From positions 248,001-312,000 of the forward strand of contig JAMYHL010000037.1 in assembly GCA_025531455.1 (NCBI GenBank): 64,000 nucleotides of DNA. Reading direction: 5' to 3'. The DNA is from Apiotrichum sp. Y4204 (taxonomy: Eukaryota; Basidiomycota; Tremellomycetes; Trichosporonales; Trichosporonaceae). This document shows positions 44,001 to 54,768 of this stretch, in pieces (the stretch's first letter is position 1; each line of letters starts with the position of its first letter). A program made the translations under genes and the position numbers. The notes beneath the pieces were generated by a model. The model saw only the letters and a list, made by a program, of their open reading frames with translations. It made no database searches and was not told the origin of the DNA.

Positions 44001-46488
44001 AGCCAAATGAACGTGACGCTGCTCTAGAAGGCCAAGAGCGAGCAAGGTTGGGTCCAGTGTGACATGATGATCTGGTGCCTGCTATTCGAGCCCTACTATA
44101 TGATTAACCAGCCACAGCTAGATGGTTCCAGAGCCCAGATGTCGAACACGACGTGATCAGTCTGGTCACACAACGGTTTGGCGTACCTGGAGATGCGATC
44201 ATGTCCCTGCTGTGCTTTGCCTAACAGCCGAGCTGCCGGGCTGCCAGCTGCGACCATGTGAGGTGAGTGAGATCAATCATGAGATAATGTGCAGTAGTGT
44301 AACCATTTCCGCGGTACATGGCTACGTGCTCATGTGCAGCCATTGCGAAACGTTACGGACCGCATGTGGAGCGGGGCGAGCGCAGCCACAGCCCAGAAAC
44401 CTATAGCGTCCGGGCGCTAGCCGACTTAGATCCCTACATTCCTGCATTTCATATTCCTTCGCGTCATCTCGGTCGGTCGACATCAAGAGAGCAAATGGGC
44501 GTTTGCAAGACTTTCCGAGCACGAGGCCGAAACTTAGACGGCGCCGACAGAGAAGAGTGAGATTGACTTTGGGCTCGCGCATGCCACACCGATCGCATCG
44601 CGGCCTGGGCACATTCCCCTCCCCCGACCCCCACCATCCACCTCCCCCTTTGTTCACGTCTCAGCTCCGCGCGCAACCCCGTAACCCCTGGAATTGCAAC
44701 TCTCCACGAGGATATCTCTCGCGGCCGGATACCGCATGCCCTAGTAGTGTAGCCAAACGAGCACGCTGCGGCAGACGCGTCGCCTCCTGGCCATTGGGCT
44801 TCTTCCCTGCAGTCTGCAGTCTCAGCTTTGAAGCTTCTTTAGTCACAGGAGCGCTAGCCCGCGCGTCTTGCCTGGGCCAGGCTTCCCCTGGGCCCGCTTC
44901 CTGACCCCACATTGTGGCCCGCCCCTACCCCCGTTTAGCCCGTGGTCGTTGCACGTTGTGCCGCACCTGCCAGTTGCCGCGCCGGACACCCCAGCTGTTC
45001 CTTCCATCGCCTGAGATCTCTTGCATCTACGCATCTCTTGCTTGCTCTGGGCGCGTGGGTGTGCCTTTCATCGTGTCTGCGGCCATCCCTAATCCCGCAC
45101 CGCAGCCCCGCGCACCCACCTCTCTGGATTTCTAGTCATATCTTGTAGCTCTAGCATTCGCCGTGACGGCTTCGTACATCTGCAGTGGTACCATAACGCA
45201 TAACCAGTAGCACATCCGCTTTCGATTCATTTGCGTACTTGTCTCACATTACTCTGCTGCAAGAAGTAAAAACGGCGCCCGACACCCAAAAAAGCTCCCC
45301 GGAATCGTTCCTGCTGCTATAGCATGTGAGTCACAGTCTTCGAGTGGCCGACCCCACTCCTACTTCCTCCTCTGCGTGTTGGGCAGCATGTCATAGGGTA
45401 TGCGAGAGAAGAGGAATCGAGAGCGTCGTAACTTTGAACGCAGGGGAGGGGGTGGAGGAGGCAGCAGAGAATGAGGTAGTCGCTCCTGTGCAAACCACGT
45501 TAACGCCTGCCTATACAGCTGCCGAGCTCTGCGTACATTGCATTCCATATCGTGAGGTCGCGCCCCCTGACCTTGAGGTTGTCTTGTTCTTTCGTCGTGC
45601 ATGGTCTTTGCCTAACTGCAGAGACATCGGCATAGCATAATCAGCATAATATCGGCTCCCCCCTCCCTTGTTTTCTCCCCTGATTCTGCCCTCACTGCCC
45701 TCCCCTCCCACCACGTAAAGGCGGCGGTAATTCCGTGATCTGCCAGGTCTCCAGGTCTGCACTCCTGAGCTTGAAAGACACTTCGGCTCGACCAGCTCAA
45801 CGGAACGGAACGAGGAGAAAAAAGGTGCAGTAGTAGTGCAGTGCAGCTACAGAGCAGCAGCATCGTAGAGCATCAGCATTGCAACTGTCACCCCCCGAGA
45901 CAACCGCTCGCAGTGCTACGCTACCACCACCACTGCTCTAAAAGTCCTGCGGCCTGCGATCGCTCCTACGGATACCACGCGCGTCTGCCCTTTTTGTGCC
46001 ATCATTGTCCCGCCAGTCGGCCAGCCCGCATTTAGTCTGGGTTTTGGTCTCCTCCGCCGCGCCGTACCCTACCTTGCATCTCGGATCTCTCTTCATTCTC
46101 TCTGTATCTCTCGCTCTCTCCCCCATCACGACTTGCCTCGCCCTTGGTCGGCTTGCCCTCGCCCGCCCCTGGCTTGCCCCGCCGCGCCGCGCCTTGCCTC
46201 GTCTTGCTTCCCCTAGTCTCTCCTCTCGATATCTCACACCAAAAGGTCGCAGGCGACCACGCATCGGTACCAGTCGTACTTGTACTGTACCAGCAAACGA
46301 CACTACCCACGACCCTTCTTGCTCCTTCCCCTGTTCCTCTTTCTCATTTCTCACACCAACTCCTCGCCTCCGCACGTCCCGTTCTCCCCATTCGCACCAA
46401 TACCACCCAGCGCCCGACGCGCTGACAATGTCCGCATAGCTGGGCGACCAATCCTGCGTCCACTGTGCAAAGTCACACACACGGCCGC
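41058..46488. other. 5.4-kb region without supportable genes
   Basis: I read both strands and found no conserved protein pattern, no spliceable series of coding exons and no tRNA fold. The stretch next to paralogue C (41.16-41.7 kb) is its upstream region; the minus-str frame there is a hydrophobic shadow of purine-rich DNA. GATC-rich words are at 42050-42107 and a palindrome at 42118-42135. From about 44.6 to 46.48 kb the plus strand is strongly C/T-rich, as in a long promoter plus 5' leader for the Myb-like gene. Confidence 0.5.
42118..42135. repeat. 18-bp perfect palindrome
   Basis: CTTCCGGGTACCCGGAAG reads identically on both strands. It is followed immediately by a C6-GG-C5-G7 block that can also self-pair. 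It lies in the gene-free region, directly after the GATC-rich cluster. Confidence 0.95.
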
Positions 46489-47910
46489 ATGGCGAGCGGC
46501 GCGCCGGCGGTCCCGCACGTCGTTGGACAGGGGCCAGGACCGGGTCCCGGGCCGCCTACCCATCGACCCAACGGCGCTGGCGGTGGACACGGGCAGGGAG
46601 GACCTGTCGGCATCGCGGTCGGCTCTTCTGTCACGTCTTCACCATCGGGCAAGGACCGGAAGAAGAGCGCACATTGGACCGATGCAGATACCGAAATCCT
46701 CATCGACGTTCTCATGCGGCATCGGGACAAGGGACGTACCTCTGACAATGGCTTCAAAGTCGAGGTCTGGGAGGAGGCCAGCATGCTCCTCGAGCGCACG
46801 CACAGCATGGGCGGGTTCAAGACGCCCGATGCGTGCAAGTCTCGATGGCAGCGCCTGCAACGCGACTTCAAGTTTGCACGTGAGATTCTCGAAACGTGTA
46901 CTGGCTTCACTTGGGATCGCGCAGAAAAGCGTCTGTGTGGGTCGGAGGCTGCATGGACAGCTGCTGAGCGGGTGAGTTTGTGTACGAAAAGATGTGGTTC
47001 ACCTGGCAACATTGGCACAATATATCTGTCGCGCGAGCACGCGTGCATAAACCAGACGGTATGCCATCAGGCATCAGCCACTAGCCATCAATCAACAATC
47101 ATGACCTGTCGATCGCACGAGTGATGGCTGACGTCCCCCCAGAAGATCGCCGAGGCCAAGAGATATCGCAAGATCCAGCTGCCATGCTACGACCAGATTG
47201 GCATGCTGTGTACGTCGGAAGGTCTGCGCAGTCGACCGCGTCCGCCCAAACCACGCATGTCGTCCACCTCGTTCACGTCCGACAGCTCGGGAGTCGTGTC
47301 CCTCAGCCTCACGCCTTCTGGGGGCACTAACCCGACAGCGATTGTCGGAGCTCACCCAGCAGTGCCCGAAGCCGGTGCGGACCGAGCACGCAGAGCAGGC
47401 GGAGGGTCTATCAGTGGAAACATTTTCGGCGGGCACACGACCAACCCGAACCACGGACACGGCCAACTGCAGCCTGGCTTGACGCTGTCATCAGAGTCGG
47501 CCCATCTCAACATCTGGAATGATGGGGACGACAGCGTAGAGAGTGTAGAGGCCTTTGCACTACCCGATGGACTGCAAGCCCGACACTCCTTTTCTCTCCC
47601 GCATCCCCAGCAGCAGCAAAAGCGCGTGCCGACGTACGATCCGGCAGTGTTCGCGCACACTCAGACTCATTCTCCGAAACGGCATCGTCCCTCGACAACA
47701 GCATCACGGCATTTCGACCCGACACTACAGGCAACCCCGACAGCACCAACACATCCTCATCAACACTTCTATCAGGTGCCCCTCGACACACCACGGCTGC
47801 TGCCTCATCCGTCTCAAACTCCCCAGCAGCAGCCCGAAACCCCCCGTCAGCTGCAATCGGCAGCACAGCAGCAACAGCAACAGCAGCAGCAGCAGCAACA
47901 ACAGCAACAA

Positions 47911-47954
<44 letters not shown>

Positions 47955-48981
47955 ACAGCAGCACCAACAGCAACAGCAACAGCAACAGCAACAACACGCG
48001 CAACATGTTCAGCACACTCAACAGCCTCCCCAGCAACAGCCCCATCCGCAACCACAGCAACCGCAACAACCCCAACACCAACAGCCACAGCCACAGCATC
48101 AGCAACCTGCATCGTCCTTCACCAATGCGAACGCACGGCCATCAGCAGTAGCACATACCCAAGCCACGACGCCGATATACCCTTCCCATCCGAACCAGCC
48201 TTACCAGCTCCGCTCGCCTCAGTTTACACCAGGCATCACGGATCCCGCTCTCCCGTCACCAACCTACAGACCTGTGCCTGATGCCTCGCGGTTGCTCGCG
48301 ACCCCGACTCAGGGAAGTGGCAGCGATGAGTCTGCTGGATATGGCAATAATCCAGTGCAGCTTAGCCACAACCTGCACGGACACGCCAATGTTCGTCCTC
48401 TAGGGCACACACGTACAATGTCGAGTGGCGGGCGACCAGGGCAGACAGGGAATACTCTCCTTGCCCAGCGGCAGTCTGGAACGAAGCTCGCAAGCCCCCA
48501 GGCTAGGTTCCGGGAGGGACGGTCAATGTCTCATACACGGGTGTCGTCTTCATCTACGTCCGATCCGGATTCCAAGACCCAAACACCCGGGACAACCACG
48601 ACTGGTCTACCAACCACATCGGTGATCGGACTCACAACACCGTCCGCCGCGACTACGTCGTCCATCACATCCCTGTCTTCCACTGCGAGCACGGCAAGCA
48701 CAGCGACAACGATGACGGCGACTGCGGGCGCTCTAACGCCAACTGGATCGGGAACACCAGCTCCCGAGATCGTGAGGGCCGGACTGTCCGAGGCCCAGCG
48801 TCGTACCGAGGCCGTGCTTCTTCTTCAAGAACACGAGGACGTGCCAGACGCAGAGGTACTCATTATCCTCCAAGAGTTTGAGGAAAACATGGCCGCCGTG
48901 GACATGTACCTCGCACTCCGCACCGATCGGCTACGAGTTGGATACGTCCGGGCGCTAGTGGCGAGGCGGGGTGGGATGTGA
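46489..48981 (+). CDS. Myb/SANT-like DNA-binding protein with long polyglutamine tract
   Basis: Exons 46489-46971 and 47143-48981 (171-nt intron ending CTGACGTCCCCCCAG) encode about 773 aa. Residues 1-60 are Gly/Pro-rich. Residues about 60-185 fit the Myb/SANT-like domain (Myb_DNA-bind_3 type): W-T-D-A-D-T-E-I-L-I-D-V-L, C-K-S-R-W-Q-R-L-Q-R-D-F and a T-G-F-T-W-D motif, closing with A-K-R-Y-R-K-I-x-L-P-C-Y-D-Q-I. The middle is disordered; glutamines dominate from about 47868 to 48115, with a nearly pure run of about 40 followed by His/Gln/Pro-rich sequence. The last 70 residues form a predicted helical unit (R-R-T-E-A-V-L-L-L-Q, E-F-E-E-N-M-A-A-V-D-M-Y-L-A-L). Likely a nuclear transcription regulator; targets unknown. 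Confidence 0.85.
47868..48000 (+). repeat. CAG/CAA trinucleotide tract (polyglutamine)
   Basis: An in-frame run of mixed CAG and CAA codons interrupted by a His codon lies inside the Myb-like gene. The mixture of two codons means it is not a pure microsatellite and suggests selection for the glutamine tract itself. Confidence 0.95.
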
Positions 48982-49422
48982 GAGGGAGTAGAGAGCATTA
49001 GGCGAGGGAAGGAGAGTCGGAAGTCTGGTTGTTCGAATCAGCAGTAACAGAGAGGGAAACAACACATCTCAACACCAGAAGGGTAGACAGTTAAGGTACA
49101 TCTGACGGTGTATGGCACCGTAAGATACCACAGTCGGAGACAGATAGAGTTCTCGCATTGCCGGCAGCCAATGTTCCAATGTTCCAAAACAGGCATGGCC
49201 GTACTTTTTGACACAGTATGTTCGTAGGTAGCAGCATTCCTTGGGTCCGCATGCGACCTACCGGATTTTAGCAATAGGCAATAGCTTTTTTGGGTCTTTG
49301 TGAGGCCCTGTGATGGTATTCTTTTCTTGAGCAAGCGCGAGTTGCAGGGCTCTGACCCAGGGCAGAATGCGAAACGCAAAGGTGGCCAGCGAGGGACGAC
49401 CAGGGAGCCCTGGGGCTGACGT

Positions 49423-50985
49423 TGTGCCGGAGGTTACGACAGCCGGACCGGACGGTTCGTTCTCGTCAGACATCGGAGGATAAACCTTTCTGGCTAGCGT
49501 ATTGAGCTCCGGAGGCGGCGCAGCTGGCTGAGGAACGCCCGGTGTGGTCCCTGCGCCGGCGGATTACGACAGCCGGACCGGAAGTGCGCTCTCGTCAGCG
49601 AAGCCGGTGGTATAACTTTGAGAGCGAGCCTCAGCTCCGGCGCGGTCGTGCGAGCACGGAGGAGCGAGGACGGCATGTCAGTGTCCTGCGGGGGGAGTTT
49701 CAGAGCCAGAGCCAGAGCCAGAGCCGGCCTCAGCTCGAGGGCCGGAGTACTAGGCCGGCAGAGGGACAGCCGAGGAATGGTGAGCGGCTGGGAGCGGCAG
49801 GCCGGTGAACCCTAGCCCCTAGCCCAGCGCGGGGGTTACGACAGCGCCCGGGCCGCGGGACATTCTCGCTCGGCGTGCGGCTGCGGGCAAGTGCCTCGAC
49901 GAGTAAGGTCTCGGGTCTCGGGTCTCGGGGCACGACAGGATCGAGGGGCTGGGGAGTACTCGAGCGGCAGACCCCAGCCCAAGCTGTGCCCCGGGCCCAG
50001 CTCGACAGCTCAAGCTCGGCAGAGTGCCTCGAGGAATAAGGTGTCTGCCGGGCCGGGGTGGGGCGGCCGGAGAATATCAGTGCCATGCGGCTGGCGCTGG
50101 TGCTGCCCCCCAGCCGCCTCGTAATCCCAGCCGCAACCCTGGCTCTGACGCCAAGTGCCTCGAGGCGGATAAGGTGTCTGAGCGTGGTGGGGCCGGGGAA
50201 TACAGCGAGCCGCGGGGCAGCCCTCACCTAGGACAGCCGCTGCCCCATCACCAAGGTGCCTCGAAGGGTAAAGCCTGGCGGACCGGATGGCAGTGCCCTG
50301 AGGCCGGCGGTTTACGATAGGCGTGCGCATGGCGTTCTTGTCCGACATGCAAGAATACCCCAGCCTCAGCTTCAGGCTCAGCGACAGTCAGTGATAACCG
50401 TGTCAGCCTTGTCTGACCCAGCGTGTGCCTCGAAGGATAAAGCCCTTGGGACCGTCAAGAGTTGAGATATGGCTAGAAAGCATAATGTCAGGCCCCTCGC
50501 TGGCCGGCCGTTTGGTGTACGTGCACCGCACCGCCCCCCCGGTGTTGCAGATCTTGGCGCAGCCAGCCGTCCGACGCCAGCCGCCAGCTGCCAGCCGCAG
50601 CCACACAGTCCCAAGTAAGTCACCAGTGAGTGTGTGCCTCAAAGAGTAGAGCCTTTTGAACCGGTCGAGGGTTTGAGGGTCGGCGCGACCGGCTGTCATG
50701 TCCCTGGCAGGCCGGACGAGTTTACGACAAGCCGGTCCGCAAGCCGCCTCTCGTCAGACGTGCCGGTCGGAGCTTTGCGACCGCCCACGCTACCAGCCTT
50801 AGCCTGATTCCAGCCAGCCTCAGTCCGATTCCAGCCTCCGGACGCATCTTCCGCCCCCGATGGGCGTAAGTGCCTCGAAGGGTAATCTTCTCGGGCCGGT
50901 GGGGTCAGCGTGACCGGATGTGATGACCCTGGAGGCGGCAGGTTACGACAACCCGGGCCGCAGCCGCACTCTCTCGTTAGCGCGC
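49423..50985. repeat. degenerate tandem array of two alternating conserved boxes
   Basis: Box A resembles TTACGACAGCCGGACCGG and is followed some 10-20 nt later by CTCTCGTCAG; copies start at 49434, 49564, 49836, 50312, 50722 and 50943, usually preceded by CCTGNNGGCGG. Box B resembles GTGCCTCGAAGGATAAAGCC; copies start at 49891, 50024, 50155, 50256, 50425, 50634 and 50870, with two weaker ones near 49476 and 49604. B spacing runs 101-236 nt. The boxes alternate in part, so a unit of about 130-230 bp with loss of some boxes is likely. I found no match to tRNA, 5S, snoRNA or known transposon ends. Confidence 0.8.
49689..49732. repeat. CAGAGC hexanucleotide repeat
   Basis: About five CAGAGC/AGAGCC units lie inside the larger repeat array. 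Confidence 0.85.
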
Positions 50986-51518
50986 CGTGATGATCTGGAA
51001 TGCAGTTAAGCAGATAGCGTGGTTTGGCACGCCGAGATATCGTGCAGAGCCGTTATCAGCCACGCGCATATCAGTTGGGTTGGTGGAGGTGGGCCGCGTG
51101 GTTGATGACCACGTCGTCCCTCTCGATGCGGATCGACGTGGGTCCCAAGCTGCCAGCCACCGCCGGCGCCGACATTGATGGGAAGAGGAAGTACCAGGAG
51201 AATGGTACTGTACCAGAAAGCACCGTCGTATGTGCGGTTAGTAGCGAAATTATCGGTCGCAGAGTGTCAGCATACGTGTACCAGGAGATGGCAGAAATTG
51301 GCTGTGTTCCACCACTGTGTCATCAGTAACGTCTGTCAGACCAACGCGCGAACACGCGCACATAGCGAGAGTATGTGCATGGTCCCCGGATATCCACAAG
51401 GCAATGGGGAATAATAGATGCAGGATGCGATACGCTCTGATGTGGCGGGTCTGGACCACCGGACGGCACTTGAGTGGCACTAGGAAGAGTCGCGTTTATG
51501 GCACAGTGCTGACGCCGA

Positions 51519-52634
51519 TTACTGCGTGCCGTTCGTGAGCTCTCCCAGTGCAGACGCAATGTCGTCGCACACGAGAATCCACGCCGCGCGCGGCTCCATC
51601 TTGACGTAGTAGTTGTCCTGGCTGAATGTAAGTGGCTGTTGCAAAGTCAAATTGATTGCTGTCAGCAACTCACGTTCCCGTCTCCTTAAAGCCAAGACCC
51701 TCGTAGAAGCGCTTTGCGCTCTCATTCCCCACCTGAACGTGAACCATTGCGCGGTTGATAGCCTTGCGCGGCTCCGCTGGCTTGAGCGAGCCGCGCGTGG
51801 CGGCGTGTGCGGGTGGTGTCGGCGCTGGCGGAGTGGTGGGGTGGAGCGCGCCACGAAGCGCGTTCTGCACCAGTGCAGTCCCGAGGCCCTGGGCGCGGTA
51901 CGGCGCTAGAACACTATCGTGAGTAAAAGAACAATGTAAGGAGAACATACGCCAGAGTCTGGATCACGAGGGTCGGAGGTACCTTGGAGCCCTTGGCGAG
52001 CCCATCGAAACGGCAACAGCACGCGCCGACCGGAATGTCCGCGTAGTACACTGAAATCAGTACAGCGATCAACGACAGGTCAAGATCAGCAGAGACAACG
52101 CTTCGTCAGCGTGACAGCTGTGCAGCAGCGAATATAGGTGCACCACCGCGCTCTCCTGCTTGCTACTGCGTTCTCCTGCTCCAGCTACTCACCAAGCTTG
52201 TTGATGTCGTCGAGGCTCGGGTCAATGACGTCCTTGTAGAACTTTTCAGAGTAGACAAGCGGAAGGATGACCGAGTTTATCTTGCGGAGCGTACCGCTCT
52301 ATACCGTCAGCGCGTTCTAACGGCCGGCATCCCAGAAGAGGCTTTGACCGGCTGCGCTCGCAGGAAGTTGACAATTGACGCCCTTCTGACGATCACGCTC
52401 ATCAGGCCTCCCCTCTCCCACACCTATATTCTCCTCTCAACGCACATTGTTCACCGTCAGGCTCGTAAGCGTGACCTTTGGCTTTGGCCGGAACGTGCGC
52501 CTGCTCGACGATCCGTTGCTGTTCGCGGAACCGTTGACATTGACGGTCTGGAACTCGCCGCGCACGGCGTCGAGGTCGAGCGGCGACGAGACGGTGCCCG
52601 CCGTGCTGAAGTTTGCGGTGACCACAGGCGGCAT
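51519..52634 (-). CDS. N-alpha-acetyltransferase NAA50-like (GNAT family)
   Basis: Minus-strand exons 52634-52446, 52298-52193, 52050-51951, 51913-51674 and 51621-51519 give about 245 aa. NAA50 acetylates N-terminal Met of proteins and works beside the NatA complex on the ribosome; it is needed for sister-chromatid cohesion in animals. Family blocks: L-P-L-V-Y-S-E-K-F-Y-K-D-V, V-Y-Y-A-D-I-P-V-G-A, T-L-A-V-L-A-P-Y-R, the acetyl-CoA loop R-A-Q-G-L-G-T-A-L, V-H-V-Q-V-G-N-E-S-A-K-R-F-Y, G-F-K-E-T-G and N-Y-Y-V-K. Unlike the compact human enzyme (169 aa), this one has a disordered N-terminal extension of about 60 aa and a Pro/Ala/Thr-rich insert of about 30 aa after the acetyl-CoA loop. Confidence 0.9.
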
Positions 52635-52976
52635 ATCGTGGGGAGAGTGGGGAGTGTGTCTTTTGTCGTTTGTGACGAAAGAAGGAAAGAGTAACAGACA
52701 GAACGCGACGTGGGGAGCTCAAAGTCACGCCTCGAGCCTCGGAGAAGTAACTGACCCGGCAAGTATTTCCCTTTCAAGCGGGCGATACAAATCCACCTTC
52801 AAATCGACGACGACGACCATTACAAACAACCGGACGAGTTTCTATTCATCGATCATCTACGGACTTGACCGCGTGTCCGCGCAGTTGGCGTCGTTTCCGC
52901 CCGTTTGTGAAGGGAAAAGTTCGAACATGACAATCACTTTGTTTGCATCCACTCCACCTACGTCTCCTTTTTCACA
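52635..52976. promoter_or_regulatory. 342-bp bidirectional promoter, NAA50-like/PTH2
   Basis: The start codons of the NAA50-like gene (-) and PTH2 (+) are 342 bp apart head to head, so both promoters must share this stretch. I see no clear TATA box. Confidence 0.5.
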
Positions 52977-53697
52977 ATGAGCACAACACGCGACACCGTG
53001 CAGGGTACGTCTCCCACCTCTCACCAGCCCAGTTCTGACGCACAGCAATCCTCGCCCCCGTCCCTATCGCGCTCACCGTGCTCGCGTTTGCGCTGGGCTA
53101 CCAGGCGCGGGGCTACCTCTCTCCGGTGGTCGTGGGCGGGCAGCGGGGACTATCGACGTCGGCGGCGCAGGCGGCGAAGAAGCGCTCGACCTCGCCCGTA
53201 TCTCCGCCGGCTCCGAACGCGACTCTCGGAGGAACCGATAGCGACTCGGACGCCGAGGACGAGGCGGCCGCGAACCGCGCCGACCTCCGTGCCGTGCGTC
53301 CCGGCGGCGACGAGATCAAGCTCGTGCTCGTTGTGAATGACTCGCTCAAGATGTCCAAGGGCAAGATTGGCGCCCAGTGTGGACATGCCACGCTTGCATG
53401 CTACGAGACGCTCGCGCGCGGCAACCCGAATGTACGTGCTGGGATTTGATTGTCGCTCACGCCCAGATGATCGCACAGTGGAAGATGTACGGCCAGCCCA
53501 AGATTGCGCTCCGTTGCGCCGACACCAAGGAGCTCGAGGACCTTGCGCGTCAGGCTCGCGCTCTCAACCTCTGTGCTCGTACCATCCAGGACGCTGGCCG
53601 TACCCAGGTCGCTCCGGGGTCCAAGACGGTACTCGGCGTTGGACCGGGTCCTGCCCGCCTCATCAACCAGGTCACTGGCAAACTCAAGCTGCTATAA
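52977..53697 (+). CDS. PTH2: peptidyl-tRNA hydrolase 2 (Pth2)
   Basis: Exons 52977-53004, 53046-53431 and 53467-53697 give about 214 aa. Pth2 cleaves peptides from peptidyl-tRNA released by stalled ribosomes; in fungi it is attached to the outer mitochondrial membrane. A hydrophobic anchor lies at about 11-30, then a Ser/Ala/Asp-rich linker, then the Pth2 domain: K-L-V-L-V-V-N-D-S-L-K-M-S-K-G-K-I-G-A-Q-C-G-H-A, with the catalytic-site Lys/Gln/His residues, A-L-R-C-A-D, I-Q-D-A-G-R-T-Q-V-A-P-G-S-K-T-V-L-G-V-G-P-G-P. The length is close to yeast Pth2 (208 aa). It converges on U2AF35 with only about 180 bp between stop codons. Confidence 0.95.
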
Positions 53698-53876
53698 CAC
53701 ATCTGTTGTCTCATTTATTCATGCTATACTCTACATAGACCGGGGTTGCGATGCTGCCGCCAACCGAAGGAATACCGTCGCATGCGGCCGACTAGCCTAG
53801 ACCCTAAAATAGCTCATCATCTCATGCGAAGAGGGCTCACTCATACCGCTGCTGTACTATCGTCCGCGAAAGCCTG

Positions 53877-54768
53877 TTACCACCGTGCCCGACCATCCAG
53901 GTTCGCGCGAGCAGCCGATGGTGTCCAGCCAAGGTTGGCATCGGGACCAACACCGCCACCGTTCGCTGCTGCCGCCCGCCGTGATAGCCGCTGGCTCGCG
54001 AGCAACGACGACACGAGCGACTTTGTCGGGTGGCAAAGGTGCATAAAGTTGCAGAAGCTGTTGTTAGTAGCTGTACCCTCGTGGAACGCCAGCTACTCAC
54101 CCTTCACGCTTGCACTCTCCGAGCTCGTTCTGTCGGCAGCATGCCTCGCGGAAGTCACTGACCGGAGACAGTTCGGCCATCAAGGGCCGCATGCCATACC
54201 ATCGGTTGTTCAGCTCGTCCACGGCGTGCGCGGCTTCGGCCTCCCACTCGTACCTCACGTAGACGTTGCCTTCGAGGTGGTCGCCGACATTGTCGCACAC
54301 GTGCATTTCCTGGACGTTACCATACTTGCACAGCTCGCTGTGGCGTTAGCTTGTTCCTGCTGAGAGTGATCGTAACATATACCCACATGAAGAAGTCCTC
54401 GTAGAAGCGGTCAAAGTCAGCCTGCAGCTCCTCCTTGGTCAATAAGATGCCCTCAGGGGTGTGAGCCGGGTTGTTGTATACGTTCGGGAGCAGTACGGTC
54501 TGGGAGAAGCTAGGCTTAATGTGCTTGCTGCAAGTGTCAGTGGCAACTTCGCGGGTTGTAACAGGGTCAGAATGTGCCATCTTCGTCTACTCACCGCGAG
54601 CAGCGGTCACCGTGACGGCACGCGCCAATCTTGAGGTAGAACGAGCAGTTGACGCGGTCCTGCTCAGTACCACTGTGGGGTTAGCTCCAGAACAGGAACA
54701 TTCGAGGACGCAGATATTTCCTCTCGTCCTTGGGATACTCACTAAATGTGGGCCAGATGTGATGCCAT
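53877..54768 (-). CDS. U2 snRNP auxiliary factor small subunit (U2AF35)
   Basis: Minus-strand exons 54768-54743, 54672-54595, 54527-54387, 54337-54101 and 54057-53877 encode about 220 aa. U2AF35 recognises the AG at the 3' splice site together with U2AF65. Zinc finger 1 is C-x8-C-x5-C-x3-H (residues about 18-36). The atypical RRM (U2AF homology motif) shows C-D-N-V-G-D-H-L-E-G-N-V-Y-V-R-Y. Zinc finger 2 is C-x7-C-x5-C-x3-H, with the R-E-A-C-C-R lead-in. The C-terminal tail has only scattered Arg and no long RS repeat, shorter than in human (240 aa). The exon 3/4 join (donor at 54386, acceptor at 54338) was picked to give the F-F-I-E-L-C-K-Y-G reading. Confidence 0.95.

Larger units (their letters stand above)
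48982..51518. other. 2.5-kb gene-free region containing the two-box repeat array
   Basis: From 48982 to about 49420 I see only the 3' region of the Myb-like gene and a short minus-strand open frame (49258-49473). From about 49420 to 51000 the repeat array described separately occupies the region. From 51000 to 51518 lies the 3' side of the NAA50-like gene, with no coding signal. Confidence 0.5.

Noticed and set aside
47507..48112. 201-aa Ala/Val-rich minus-strand frame opposite the Myb-like gene
   Set aside because: It is the antisense shadow of the CAG/CAA tract.
49819..50348. Several 60-165 aa frames on both strands within the repeat array
   Set aside because: They change frame from unit to unit; conservation is at the nucleotide-box level rather than in one reading frame.
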